DNA of 64,000 nt. Origin: Cercis canadensis. Its lineage: Eukaryota > Streptophyta > Magnoliopsida > Fabales > Fabaceae. The position numbers and the translations under genes are program-made. Under the pieces are notes generated by a model that did not search any database, was not told the origin of the DNA, and saw nothing but the letters and a program-made list of their open reading frames with translations. The stretch covers positions 963,272 to 1,027,271 of the forward strand of contig QAOA01003946.1 of assembly GCA_003255065.1 (NCBI GenBank), read 5' to 3'. This document shows positions 36,914 to 48,300 of this stretch, one piece after another; position 1 is the stretch's first letter; each line of letters opens with the position of its first letter.

Positions 36914-37596
36914 GTTCTGCCCCCTCCAAAAATTGGAAATTGTGGGGAAAGGGATTACAAAAAGTAAGATGAAAACCCTCAGACTGGAAATTTATCAAAA
37001 TGACAACTAGTCAAGATATTGAAGGGTTAATTTGACACCTTTACTCTGAGAAAATGAAAAACATGTTTACATACCTATATATAACAGTAGAGCACGTGCA
37101 AAACAAAAGCATACCCAAGATCAAGGTGCAATAGTTAGAAGCTACCGATATTTAATGAAGACCAATTGAGAGAAAATACAGAGTGTTGATGCGAGGCAAC
37201 ACAAGTAGAAGTTAACTGTGAAAGGATGCAATAACGGCACATGCACAGCATGTTCTAAGTTTGACAGTAAAACATGACTATTCTCAAACAACAGATAAGT
37301 AAAAGAACGTCTAACATATTGACAAAATAGACATCATAACAGAAAATTTTGCAAAAGAGATTAATGGAAGCTACAAAAGATATAGGTTTAAAAAGCATTT
37401 TCTTTGATCGGTACATAATTGAATAAATTCTTGTTGAAATCAAATCTGAAGTATTATGGTTAATAGATTAATAAAAGCCTCCAATTCCAAACACACAAGT
37501 ACACCTCAATACTTCTAAATTAACCCAATAAACCACTAGCACCATCAAATTTGTTCACTTCTTAAGATACATTCATATCTGGAAATATTCACTATC

Positions 37597-37979
37597 CTAG
37601 GCGTTTGATACTATTTCAGCCTTTCCCACGTTACAGCTTCCTCAACAGGAGCTTGACAACTCTGTTAGGTTCTCAGTTTTGTACTTCTTTGTTCGTTTTC
37701 TTTTCTTTTTTTTTTTTAAAAGAAAATCCCCATTACTTTTCCCCCCTTGGTTGTGTAGGGATCTAATTTAAGTAGCCCTACTCCATCNCTGGGCGTTTGA
37801 TACTAGTTCAGCCTTTCCCACGTTACAGCTTCCTCAACAGGAGCTTGACAACTCTGTTAGGTTCTCAGTTTTGTACTTCTTTGTTCGTTTTCTTTTCTTT
37901 TTTTTTTTTAAAAGAAAATCCCCATTACTTTTCCCCCCTTGGTTGTGTAGGGATCTAATTTAAGTAGCCCTACTCCATC
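37597..37979. repeat. 191-bp tandem duplicate around N at 37788 (assembly artefact)
   Basis: 37597-37787 recurs at 37789-37979 with about two substitutions (ctaggcg/ctgggcg, ctatttc/ctagttc). A single N separates the copies. It lies in the presumed RPN6 leader intron. Confidence 0.9.
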
Positions 37980-38519
37980 ATTTCTCTCCAACTATGAACT
38001 ATCTATAGAGATAGAATTGAAAACAAAACCGCTAAAACCTATGCTAAACCAATAAAATTGGTGAATTAACATAAACTAACCAGAAAATTAAACTTACAGA
38101 AAACTACGGGTACCCATAAAAGAATTAAAGAAACCCATTTAGTAAATGCAAGAAGATACTTTTTGGAGTTCTGAAGCTCAAAGCCGAACAGAGGAGACGA
38201 CTGATTAAGCAACAAAGCAAGAGAATAATTTAAAATTACAATATAAAAAAGTGATAAATACGAGGGTGAGAGTTACCTGAACGAACAAAGAGAGAAAAGG
38301 AGTGACGAACTGCAAATAGGCGAAGTTTAGCGACGGCCGAAGTCTTCGATAGTTCGATGTGTGACGAAGAAAGCCCGATTCGGGAGAGTTCAGAAAAAAT
38401 CCCGTTTGATCTGACGGAATTTTCAGCTTGCTTCTACTTGTAACCCAATTCAGATTCAGGGAGGAACTCAATAAGTCGGTCTAAAACGCACAGTTTCACG
38501 ATTACTTTATTGCAAAACA

Positions 38520-38640
38520 CTTTTGGGCTTTTTAGTGTTTGGGCCGCTAGATTTCTTGTTCTATGTAGAATTTGAAATGGGCTTTTTATTCATTAGAGAA
38601 CGGGCCCAAGGAATGGCATTAATAACAGGCCTGCGCTACG
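38520..38640 (-). promoter_or_regulatory. Cluster of site II-type (TGGGCC/T) motifs upstream of RPN6 leader
   Basis: Several copies of TGGGCT, TGGGCC and GGGCCC lie within 120 bp, just upstream of the proposed RPN6 leader exon. Site II elements are common in promoters of plant housekeeping genes. This placement supports a promoter here. Confidence 0.5.
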
Positions 38641-39920
38641 AAGACAGACTAAGGCCTAAAAGGAGGGGGGGAAAGGAAAGTATAGTTAAAAAAGAAAGCT
38701 AGGCTTCAGGCCCAAAAAGAAAAGATAGAAAGCCGGGCTAATATTGAAGAATCTAACCCTCCAGTAGCCCAAAAAAAAAAAAAGCAAAGCTAATCATATT
38801 TTGGGAAACGCCGATTTGAGTGTGGGTAGTTCCTTTTTCCCTTCTTGCCGCTGATTTAAGTGTGGGCATTATGTATTTTCGTTTTTTTTTTTTCTGGTTA
38901 ATGAATTTTCACAGCAAAAAAAAAAAACCCGATAAAGATTAATTTAACATTTCTTTTAAGGGCCATAAACATTAAACAGTATTACTCAAAAAAAATCATT
39001 TAATTTGATAAAACTTAAACCTAACTTGAACCTTCTTCCATCAAAATCAAGTTGCCCAAACCTAAACAAAACTAACAAATAAGCAGTTCCGTTTTTTATT
39101 TGATGTGTTCAAGTATAAGCCTCTGTCATACGAAATTTTGTTCTTCTTTCAATTTAAGGATAGGCCTCTGTCACAGTATCACCAGTTGTAAGGTATCAAT
39201 TACATTTTTATCTGAATTAGGTATCTACTCAAAAAATACCTAGACGCAAGACAGTCAATTAGGCACTCAAACTGAGACGCAAGGCACCACAGATACATTG
39301 TAGCCAATGGCTTGAGGAATAAGGAGTAGAATTCGTTTTTCCTTATTACATATAAAATCATGCTTGTAAAGTCAAATGATGCTTCATACATGCATGAGGA
39401 CAACCATGATTATGTGGCCATTCTGAACGTAGTGTGAGCTTAGAACAAAAGTGATCTCTCCAACATGCATAAAGCCTCAAAAGTGGCCTACTCAAGTCTT
39501 AGCATAATCTGAGTGCCAAGTTTGGATTTAGTACAACTTTTCTGATTCTTCGGCTCATAATTTTGCTCTGCTATTATCCTCACCCTAGTCCTAAAACTTT
39601 AATTAATCTTCTGCTCCCATTACAATTTACCAAAGCATAAATTAAGAATATTCTTTTTTTTTTCTCCCTAGTGTCATAATCTTATCTCTTTGAAACCCTT
39701 TTTTCACACAACTTTAAATTAGTGCCACTATTATATATCTCCAGAAACACAGAGCATTTTCTAGCTGCTATGCATCATATTCATAACCCACATTAGAGAA
39801 CGAAATCAAAACTTCTGGTGAGAGCTCAATCCTTGAGGCAGAACTGCTGAACAGACATTTTTCATAAAAAGTAAAAAAAAAATATACCAACTTTAATCTT
39901 ACTTATTTAATTATTACATT
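38641..39920. other. Intergenic region, no gene seen
   Basis: AT-rich DNA between the RPN6 promoter and the 3' end of the DUF599 gene. It holds several A-runs and no supported coding region. Confidence 0.5.
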
Positions 39921-41794
39921 TCATACAAAATCTGTCTTCCCATTCCCATTCACATCCATCTTTCCCTTGCCACTAGTGAAGACAAAGTCAAGGTTGTAAA
40001 GAACTGGAACCATAGTAATAGAGCACAAGAACACCAAAACAGGGCCAAAAATCCAGAGCAAGAGAGGAAGTGCTGCATAGAAGAGCCTGTTCCCAACAGT
40101 GTTCAAAATAAAGCCCTTCTCTAAGAGCTCATTTATGTATTCTGGGGTCACCAAGGACATGGGATCTTGTGGTGTGTTGATTAGAATGTTCACTTGGTTT
40201 ATGAACCTTATGGACAGAGAGTGGCAGAAGAATGAGAAGAGGAAAATAGTGAGGAGAGAGACATATTTGAGAGCCACCATGAACTCTCCGTGGGCCCCAT
40301 ACACTGTATCATTCAGTGGCTTCTTCACGCTGTATGTGCTGCTTATCACTGCTGCAAGACCCGAGCAGAGGAGAATGGAGGTTGTGGCCATTAGGGTGCA
40401 ACCCATGATTGTGTTCCGAAGTGATTGAACTGCTAGGATATTTTTCTTCTCATTGTCCTGCCATAATCAACGTTAGTTATCTTATTACATTTAGTTTCCT
40501 TAATTTATTTTTCCACACATGAAAACTATATACTAGACAACCGTTGAAAGGAAACATGTTGGGGATATGTTTTTGATAATGCTGTTTAAAGGTCAAAATT
40601 GGGTGTGTTGAATGTGACCAAAAGATGGTGCAAGGTTAATGCTAGATCAATCAGCAAAAGTGGGAGTCAATTCTTAATGCAATAAGCTATGTTACAAGGA
40701 CAGTTTGACAGTTTCATCGTGGGATATATATCAGATATAGTAGCTTGGTAATTATGATTCATAAGTACCACAAAAATAAAGTGAAATCTATTTAGATTTG
40801 GTGGGTGTACAGAACACACTAAAAGTTGGTCATCATAAGTTAATAACGCATTAAAACTAAAATAATGAGGAAATAAGGGAAGAATAAAAGTACTAATATA
40901 ACATTTGTACGAATTGATGTGGACAGAACAGAAGGAACTGTTTATAATCATATGCAGCATATCTCTTAGATATTCTATTTGAATAGATATCACTATTATG
41001 TGGATTTGCATGCACATTATCCTAGCTAGAACGCACTTGAATATTCACCAAATTATACCATGGTTTATGGACTTTCCCTCTCTCGCATTGTTAGTGGGTG
41101 TTCGATGGCATTTTGTCTGGGAACAAGAATAAAGAAAAGTTGAGTGGGAGTATACAATATCTTGTTAGAATAACCTTTCACTTTCACCCCATTTTCTTCT
41201 TATTCTCGCGCGAGGACTCGCAGGTAAAATTTCAACACTAAGCTGACTAAAGGGAGTTCCATTTTCAACTACTTTACAGGGAAAAACTTCCCTTATGTGC
41301 AGAGAATAGAGTATAAGCGACCATGTTGATTATAACTTTATAACTAGTGCTAGATTTATATATATACATGTAAATTAATAAAAACCATTGCACGAACCTC
41401 ACCTAATATCTTAAAAGTTTATGGCTTATTTAGTAATTAGAATGTATAGCGTTTAATATTGCACCTACAATAAATGTGCAATTATCATAATTTGAAAGTA
41501 AAATAAATCTTCTCAACTAACCTTGTGATATGATGGTCAGGTCATGTATTATTTCTTACGTATGGAGTGACAAAATGTCACGTAATTGAAAAGAAGAAAA
41601 ATTAAAAAGAAAAGTAAGATAGGTACCTTCAACATGGCAGCAACCCAGTTCCGGCGACCGCTGGCATTGATGCCGATAATGGTTCTGTGAGGCTGTGTCC
41701 GAACGTTATGCCAGAGCCAAACATGGTAACCAATGGTTACTAGAAACCCTAATGGCACCAAAATCACGTCCAAATAACACTTTCTCCATTCCAT
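39921..41794 (-). CDS. DUF599 family multi-pass membrane protein, 2 exons
   Basis: Exon 1 is 41794-41627 (56 codons) and exon 2 is 40457-39921 (178 residues plus stop), joined by a GT-AG intron of 1169 bp; 234 residues in total. Membrane segments are visible at about residues 8-30 (LDVILVPLGFLVTIGYHVWL), in CTLMATTSILLCSGLAAVIS, in YVSLLTIFLFSFFCHSLSI and in a long C-terminal stretch (LFYAALPLLLWIFGPVLVFL...). Family landmarks include the N-terminal YHVWLWHNVRTQP and the GxNASGRRNWV segment. The family (At4g31330/At5g43180 type) has no known biochemical role. In Arabidopsis the At4g31330 gene neighbours both a SAUR and the coiled-coil gene family seen at the left of this window, which supports orthology. 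Confidence 0.92.
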
Positions 41795-42788
41795 CTCTGC
41801 AGGTTGGCTAGCTTGTGTGTGTGTGAGAAGAGAAAGATGCTGATGAGCCTTTTTGTGATGCTAGCTAGCGGGTTCTTTAGGTATAGTTGCCCTGATATTC
41901 TTCTCTTTAGATAATTTTAGTTCACAACCTCTCACCCTTCTCCTTCCTGCAATGCCAACTATGATTTATATACACATGTAGAAAGAACGTATTTGGACTT
42001 GTTTTGAATGCGTGGTTCAGTTCACAATGCAACTAACTATTCTGAAACCCTTACTTTTTCGACAAATTACAACTTGGCCAAATTGATTATGCGACTTTAT
42101 TGCCTTCCTTTTGTGCTTTTCCTATTTGGCAATGTCATTCCTGTTATAGATTGATTTGTTTTAATTACTTCTACAGTTTGTGCTTACTTTAATATTACAC
42201 ACTTCCCACCACCACCACCAATATAATATGGTGTAAGTGAGATCTCTCATGTCAATACAATTGTAATTTTGTTTTCATGTGTTAAAAAAATTGGGAATTG
42301 AACAGCAAAAAGAAAAATTGAATCGTTGATTATATTTTTGAAGCATGTAAAACGGTAACATTTAAAGTGATATTATTTGGTCTACTTGTTCACTTGCTCA
42401 AAGTTCTCTTCAATAAACATTTGTAATACGAACAAGTAGTAATGAAATCATCATCAAGATTTATATTTCACGTTTAAACTTAGAGTTATAACTAAAATAA
42501 TAATAAAAAAAAAACTTGCAAAAATCNTAATATTTACAGTGATATTATTTGGTCTACTTGTTCACTTGCTCAAAGTTCTCTTCAATAAACACTTGTAATA
42601 CGAACAAGTAGCAATGAAATCATCATCAAGATTTATATTTCACGTTCAAACTTAGAGTTATAACTAAAATAATAATAAAAAAAAAACTTGCAAAAATCAA
42701 TTGATAATATTTTAATGATAAAAAAAAGTGTAAATACTTTTAGTAAAATAAAATTTTTATTATTTGTATTAGTGTAAAAAATATAAAT
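41795..42788. other. DUF599 promoter and AT-rich intergenic DNA
   Basis: The upstream region of DUF599 (a TG-repeat leader near 41817) is followed by AT-rich sequence with the duplicate around the N at 42527. No gene is seen. Confidence 0.45.
42356..42698. repeat. 171-bp tandem duplicate around N at 42527 (assembly artefact)
   Basis: 42356-42526 recurs at 42528-42698 with a few substitutions (for example taacatttaaa against taatatttaca). A single N separates the copies. Confidence 0.88.
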
Positions 42789-42800
42789 ATCTCTAATAAA

Positions 42801-43190
42801 CTTTTTTTTTTGGTTTTAACAACGGGGCTAAATGTCNAAAAAAAAAAAAAAAAAAAACAGAAATCTACACAACATTACCAGGGGCAAACTGATCCCCAGC
42901 TCATCAACAACTAATAATCCAAGTAAATCATGCGGAGGGGAGGAAAGATGCACCACTCCCATATCTTTAGCAAGACTATGGTTAGCCAGCCAATCAGCAC
43001 ATACATGACCACTTCTAAGAATATGTTGCACCTTAATACACCAATCTCTACTCAACAGGTTTATAATCTTCTTCCACATCTGCAGATCATGCTTACCTCC
43101 AATACCTCTCATTCATGACAGACGCTTCATTGCAGTCAAAGAGTCACTCTTCAATATCACCTTTTTAAACCCAAGCCTCCACGTCATTTC
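42801..43190 (-). pseudogene. 5'-truncated LINE fragment: RNase H-like (RVT_3) remnant
   Basis: Read on the minus strand, a frame from about 43185 gives ELEMTWRLGFKKVILKSDS, then after an in-frame TGA (43113-43115) DWCIKVQHILRSGHVCADWL. This is the C-terminal RNase H-like region common in plant non-LTR retroelements ('ribonuclease H protein At1g65750' type). The 3' end runs through a T-run and N (42837) to a short poly(A) tail near 42803-42812. Only the last 130 or so residues remain, with a stop, so it is dead. Confidence 0.8.
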
Positions 43191-46100
43191 TAACTCATAA
43201 TAATCCAGTAATTTTTTGGTTGAAAATATAAGAGTATAGAGATTTAAATCTGAAACTTCAATTATTTTTTTTTGAGAAATTCGTGGATTAATTATATTGC
43301 AAATGCTTATGCTCTCTAATGAATTAATTGTGTTATATGATATATAATATATGGTTAAGACTTTCTTTAGTAGTAAGATATTTTATGTATGTAGAACCTT
43401 AAACAAAGAATGGCATTATGGTAATAAAGGGAATAGTGAAGGATATAAGCATAAGGAGAGTGAGAATCTGACAAGGCGCATTGTACGTAAGAGGAGATAA
43501 GAGAAGGGCCTACAGGGAGGAGAAGCAGGAGGCAATACACGCCTCCCTCATGACTCGTGAAGCAAGTAACGGAAGTGCGTTCACTTCCACTTTATATTAC
43601 ACCTACGTTGCCGTTACATATAATATAACAATTCAAGAAATCACAGCCGTTTCGTTCTCTACCACTACATTACTATTACTAATGGACCATACACTTCATA
43701 AATTACCTTCTTCTAAACTGTGCTCTATGCATGATGCATTTTAAAGGATAAAATAATCAATAAAAAATAGTACCTTAAATTTTGATAAATAAATAACAGT
43801 TTGATAATAGTATATTCCCAAAGTTTACTTTTTCTTATTAGTTATTATTCAATTGTATTTTATTTTAGATTAAATCCTAACATTGACATATCTATTTTCT
43901 TTATTTTGATTTAAAGCAACATCAAGTAATTGATTAGATGACATAATTACTTGTGAACTTAATTAGTAATCATTTATAGATCTTATGAGAGATAATGAAA
44001 CAAAAATGCGATGATTGTATAAAAATCAAAATGACGGTCAATTAATTTTTTTTCAAAAAAAAGAAAAAAAGGTTGATGATCTTCGTGCATCAATCAATCC
44101 CTACTTTAAGAAAGTTAGTCAAAGGGGAAAAAGCAAGATATAAAAGAAAAGAGTAAAGGCATAGACAAAGGAAGTATCGATTTGTTTATCATATGATAAG
44201 GTTGCATTGATGAAATTATATAATCTTTCTGGATGTTTCATTTATGAGAAATGTGATTGAGTTGCTGTCCTTTTCTGCCAAAGTATGCTTTGGACAAAAT
44301 GGTAGTGGGTTTGTGCATGATTGTTGAGGACATTGCCTATGAAATTACAAAATTTCCAAAGGCAAGGCTATGGGTTACACGACCTTCTTGTCACAACACT
44401 AAGCTGAAAAAGAAAAATAACAAAAAGCCTCCTTATCTTTCCCTTATCTATTTTGATAGCTTTTAGATAATACTAGTTGTAATATCGTATAATGTATGGG
44501 CAGATAATAAAGCAGCGAAATTAGATTCGTGAAAAGAAATAAAAAATAAAAAATAAAAAGCAAATAGAAGGAAAAAGGGAGAAAATGAATAGCATAACTA
44601 TAAATGACCTTACTTGCAAATAAAGAATTTTTTATTAGTTTAATATGATAATTTGTATCAAGAGGAAAGAAAGTTAATGAATATTATTCAATGGAAATGA
44701 AAAGGGGGTTGTCCAATCAAATATATGGGGTGGCATATGAAGTGGTGGGTGGCCAACAAACCTTTGCAATAAGTGGATATATGATGTCCACCTAAGTCCA
44801 CTGTGTGTCTAGTGCTTCAAGACCAAGAGACCAAATTAACTACAGCACAAAATCTTATAGGTTAATGGTTTAATTTAATCACATGGTACCATTTTGTTAA
44901 TAGTCTTGTTGATTGAACCAAGCTTCTCCTACATACCTAACACTGAGCACCCAATTCCAAAGGAAGGATTCATTAAATTAAATTGACACCCATTACTGAG
45001 AATATACCTATAAAGATCCATGCACGCACTGAGTTTTAACTTTTATTTGCATTACATATATAAGTTAAACTATCCAACAACACGTTAAAATGGTTGAGCA
45101 TTAGATGTTAAGTTTTGAATTTAAATTTAACTGAGACTGATTTGAGTTGAATTATGAGAAAAGATAAATTATCTTATATTTAATTAAGTTGGAGTATACG
45201 AACATGTCCCATTTCTTTTCCTTTTTTGTTTTTGAGATCAGGTGGAAAATGGAAATCTAACGTGTTGCACTTCTAAATTGAGAAGTCATATATATGCTCC
45301 AAAGTCATTAGAATTTGTGTGGATTATCATAGTAATGTCGTCTGCGAATGATGAGGTCTGTCTATTTAAGGATGATATAAGTCAAAAGTGGATCTCTATG
45401 GTAACTAATGATGGCAGCAAAGCTGGAAATTCATCCCACATTCCATTGTCCCATGAAACTTTCCTTCATAAGCATACAATAGGTGATTTTTTTCCCCATG
45501 AGATGAGATGATAGATAAGGTGAACTGGTGAAGTTGCTTCATGCTTTTCACGCTATTTAGAGGAGAGTAATCCTATTTATATACTACTTAATTAATATCA
45601 TATGTTTGTTATATTAATATATTCGACACAATTTAAATTTTATTAAATCTATTTAAATTTATCTTTTTTATACAACTCAAATTCTATCAACTCACTTACT
45701 GAAATATGGTGCAACTAAGTAGTGTTAAAATCATTTATTTGATAAAATCGGAAGTTGTTAATCCCTTTTGAGACTTTGAGTATTATTATGTGTAATTAGT
45801 ATTAAATATTTATTAAGTGGTCCACGAATTTGAAAAATACACTCTTGGGGTAGCCCCTTATTATCGGATTGATTTGATCTTGGTTTTTTCTATTCTCACC
45901 TCAACTTTTTAATGATGGGATTTATTTTAAAGGGTGAAATTTCATACCAATTTTCCTTTCCTACAGTCCCATTTCAAAAAAAAAAAAAATGGACCAGCAT
46001 CTAATAGTTTTTGTATGATTCCCTCAAGTTAGGCCTGTCAAACCTAGTTTGTTGTAGCTATAAAGGCCAACAACAAAAAATGGGTCCTTGGAAAGACAGT

Positions 46101-46331
46101 GTCCATATGGCCCAACACATATNATGGCCCAATACATATAGAGGGGCTTCTGATTTGCTCACCAAAGACAAATAGACACAGAAACAATGCATGGGGAATA
46201 ATTAGAATATAAATTTAAATTTTAAATTTAAACCTTATAAATAATCTCAAGTAATAAAACAATTTCATATATATGGCACAGACTATTTCTAACTAGGTTC
46301 AATGGTTTTGTTATAAATGTTTGTACAGCAT
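43191..46331. other. AT-rich intergenic region, no supported gene
   Basis: Contains several short open frames without family resemblance (for example 45242-45511), AT-rich stretches that may be old MITEs (about 45560-45730), and a 16-bp duplicate around the N at 46123. I do not support a gene here. Confidence 0.45.
46107..46139. repeat. 16-bp duplicate around N at 46123 (assembly artefact)
   Basis: atggcccaacacatat (46107-46122) and atggcccaatacatat (46124-46139) flank a single N. This is a small version of the same contig-overlap signature. Confidence 0.7.
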
Positions 46332-47069
46332 TCATCCTTCACGGCATTGTTGTGGACTCCATCTTGTGATTATGCGCTCTTCAACAGTGTAGCTTGTCAA
46401 ACATAATGGAGAGACATCACTCTTGCCATTTTTATTGATGTATAAAACCAATAAAGTTTTAGCAACACTGCCAAGGAGTCGAGTGGTGCAATGAAAATCA
46501 GACCACACTCTCAATCTTCCATTTAGATCATTATCAATATCATCCCCATTTGATAAAACAAGTACCCCATACTCAGCATGGACCAGAGCTGGATGATGAC
46601 GATAGATGACAAAGTCTACACCATATTGAGCTCCGGATTTCACCACCCAATTTTTCTTTCTAAGATGAGAATAAGCCTTGTAGAAATAAGGGAATGTTAT
46701 TTTCTTGGACTTCAAGCAATGCCATAGCTCTTCATCACCACGGGGACTAGTGTCAGTGTCACCAACTCTAATCTTGAGGCATTTCAAGGAATAGCATAGG
46801 TAAAAGGCTTCCTCCAACCCTAATTGAAATCCCCCTTTATCCTTGTCATCTCTATTCATGAATTGACCAAAACATGCACGACCAAGCAGATCAATCTCTT
46901 CTGCTCCCACTTCTATGAATACACTATTATCACACAAAAATCCAATAGTATCTGATTGAACTAGAGAACACTCAAGCTGAGATATTATCTTTGACATGGG
47001 CTCTTCAAGTGCTCTAGCTTCTGCATCTTTTTTAGCTTTTGCATCTTTTCCTTTCCATCTCGGTGCCAT
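46332..47069 (-). CDS. SEN2: tRNA-splicing endonuclease catalytic subunit SEN2
   Basis: An uninterrupted frame of 245 residues starting MAPRWKGKDAKAKKD. The C-terminal catalytic fold of the tRNA-intron endonuclease family is present: YGVDFVIYRHHPALVHAEY (about residues 149-167) supplies the Tyr and His of the active site, and SVAKTLLVLYI (about 201-211) supplies the Lys. The N-terminal part (residues 25-140) matches plant SEN2 with VEAFYLCYSL-like and WHCLKSKKITFPYFYKAYSHL segments. The enzyme cuts introns from pre-tRNAs in a four-subunit complex. An acceptor (ctctctaag) before 47074 suggests a spliced 5' leader, whose first exon may end at 48038. Length is normal for plant SEN2. Confidence 0.92.
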   Translation of the reverse strand: MAPRWKGKDAKAKKDAEARALEEPMSKIISQLECSLVQSDTIGFLCDNSVFIEVGAEEIDLLGRACFGQFMNRDDKDKGGFQLGLEEAFYLCYSLKCLKIRVGDTDTSPRGDEELWHCLKSKKITFPYFYKAYSHLRKKNWVVKSGAQYGVDFVIYRHHPALVHAEYGVLVLSNGDDIDNDLNGRLRVWSDFHCTTRLLGSVAKTLLVLYINKNGKSDVSPLCLTSYTVEERIITRWSPQQCREG

Positions 47070-48300
47070 TTGGTCTTAGAGAGTGAGAAACAAGACGTGT
47101 CAATTCATGGTTTAGAAAAGCTGAATCAAGAAGATAAATGATTGAATATAGGAACAGTCTGACAGGAGCACAACAAAAAATTTCCAACCTCTAAAGGAAG
47201 TTAATTTATCAAATACCCAACTTACAAACATGAGCAGCTAGATATATTTTACTCATACATATGCAACCGTTAAGCTAATTATACTACCAAAAGGCCTCAC
47301 TAAGAATTACAGAGCTCAGAGAGAAAAACACATTGAGTCAAAGTGAAAATTAAGGTTAATCTTAAGCAAACAAACAAAAATAATTCAAATGAAGCTGAAA
47401 GAATAACTACTATATATGAATTGAGTTCAAATAGATAATGCCCCCATCATCTTTCAAACCTATGCTAAAGAGTAAACACCCAACCAAGATATGGTTAAAC
47501 CAATGTCATTTTCAAGGGGGCTCCATTGAGTTCTTTAATATCTTTTGGGTTGTTCAGCCGGATCAGTCACCTAAGATCCTTTCACAACGAAAAGATTAGC
47601 TGTGTGAGAAATCAAATCATACATGAATGAATAAAAGCCGACCACAGAAACACTCCAATGTGATTAATTTTTCATGAAGGATGTTGAACAGTTTCAGTCA
47701 AACGAATTCAACTCCTCCTTTGCGTATAAAGCATCTTCAGTAACCTCAATAAAATCCATTTACTGTTTTGTAATCATTAAACATGTATCATCAACTTAGA
47801 ATTTCAATAATAGCAAACAATCTTCACTTGCAGCACGAAAAAATTTTCAATGGCTCTATATATAATTTAACAAAGTCGCCCACCACACCACCCCCCCCCC
47901 CNNNNNNNNNNNNNCCCCCCCCCCACAACGCCATAGCATCCAAGCTTTTGGGACTCTTGAGGGAAAGCAACGGGCAATAAATAAAAGCATACTTCGCACA
48001 GATTTAGAACAGATTCATAAAGGAGACAGAGGATTACCCAGAAGTAAGGAGACAAAGGATTAGGCAAATTTGAATTCCTGTTTCTGGATCTGCTTCCTTC
48101 CTTTCTCCCTGCTTAGCTCTCTCTGTTTCTATTCCTCTTGCTCTAGTTCTGTCTCCATCTTTATTTAATTCTCTTCTTTCTCTACACCCTACGTTCTATT
48201 CAAAAATTCTTGTGTACTCTACCCTCTCTTCTTTCTCTCAGTCTGTTCTCTTTCTCTCTCACCCTCCGTTCTCTTTCTCTATGGTTCTATTCTATTGCAC
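47070..48300 (-). other. Probable leader intron and CT-rich leader of SEN2, with N gap
   Basis: A donor at 48037 (cttctgg/gtaatc) and the acceptor at 47075 would define a leader intron of about 960 bp. It contains the 13-N gap at 47902-47914. The CT-rich DNA at 48060-48300 could be leader or promoter. Confidence 0.4.
47891..47924. other. 13-N gap between C homopolymers
   Basis: Ns at 47902-47914 are flanked by 11 C on the left and 10 C on the right. This is a sequencing gap of unknown true length. Confidence 0.9.

Larger units (their letters stand above)
33994..38276 (-). other. Probable 4.3-kb 5' UTR intron of RPN6
   Basis: The acceptor is ctttctggcag/GAG at 33993. The best distant donor is TTCAG/GTAACT, with its exon ending at 38277. 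The proposed leader exon (about 38278-38475) is CT-rich and I see no ATG in it. The intron holds an hAT element and a false duplication. An alternative is that the upstream exon belongs to a separate transcript. Confidence 0.5.

Noticed and set aside
45242..45511. 89-residue frame MENGNLTCC...
   Set aside because: No domain, no neighbours in frame, surrounded by AT-rich DNA; could not be supported.
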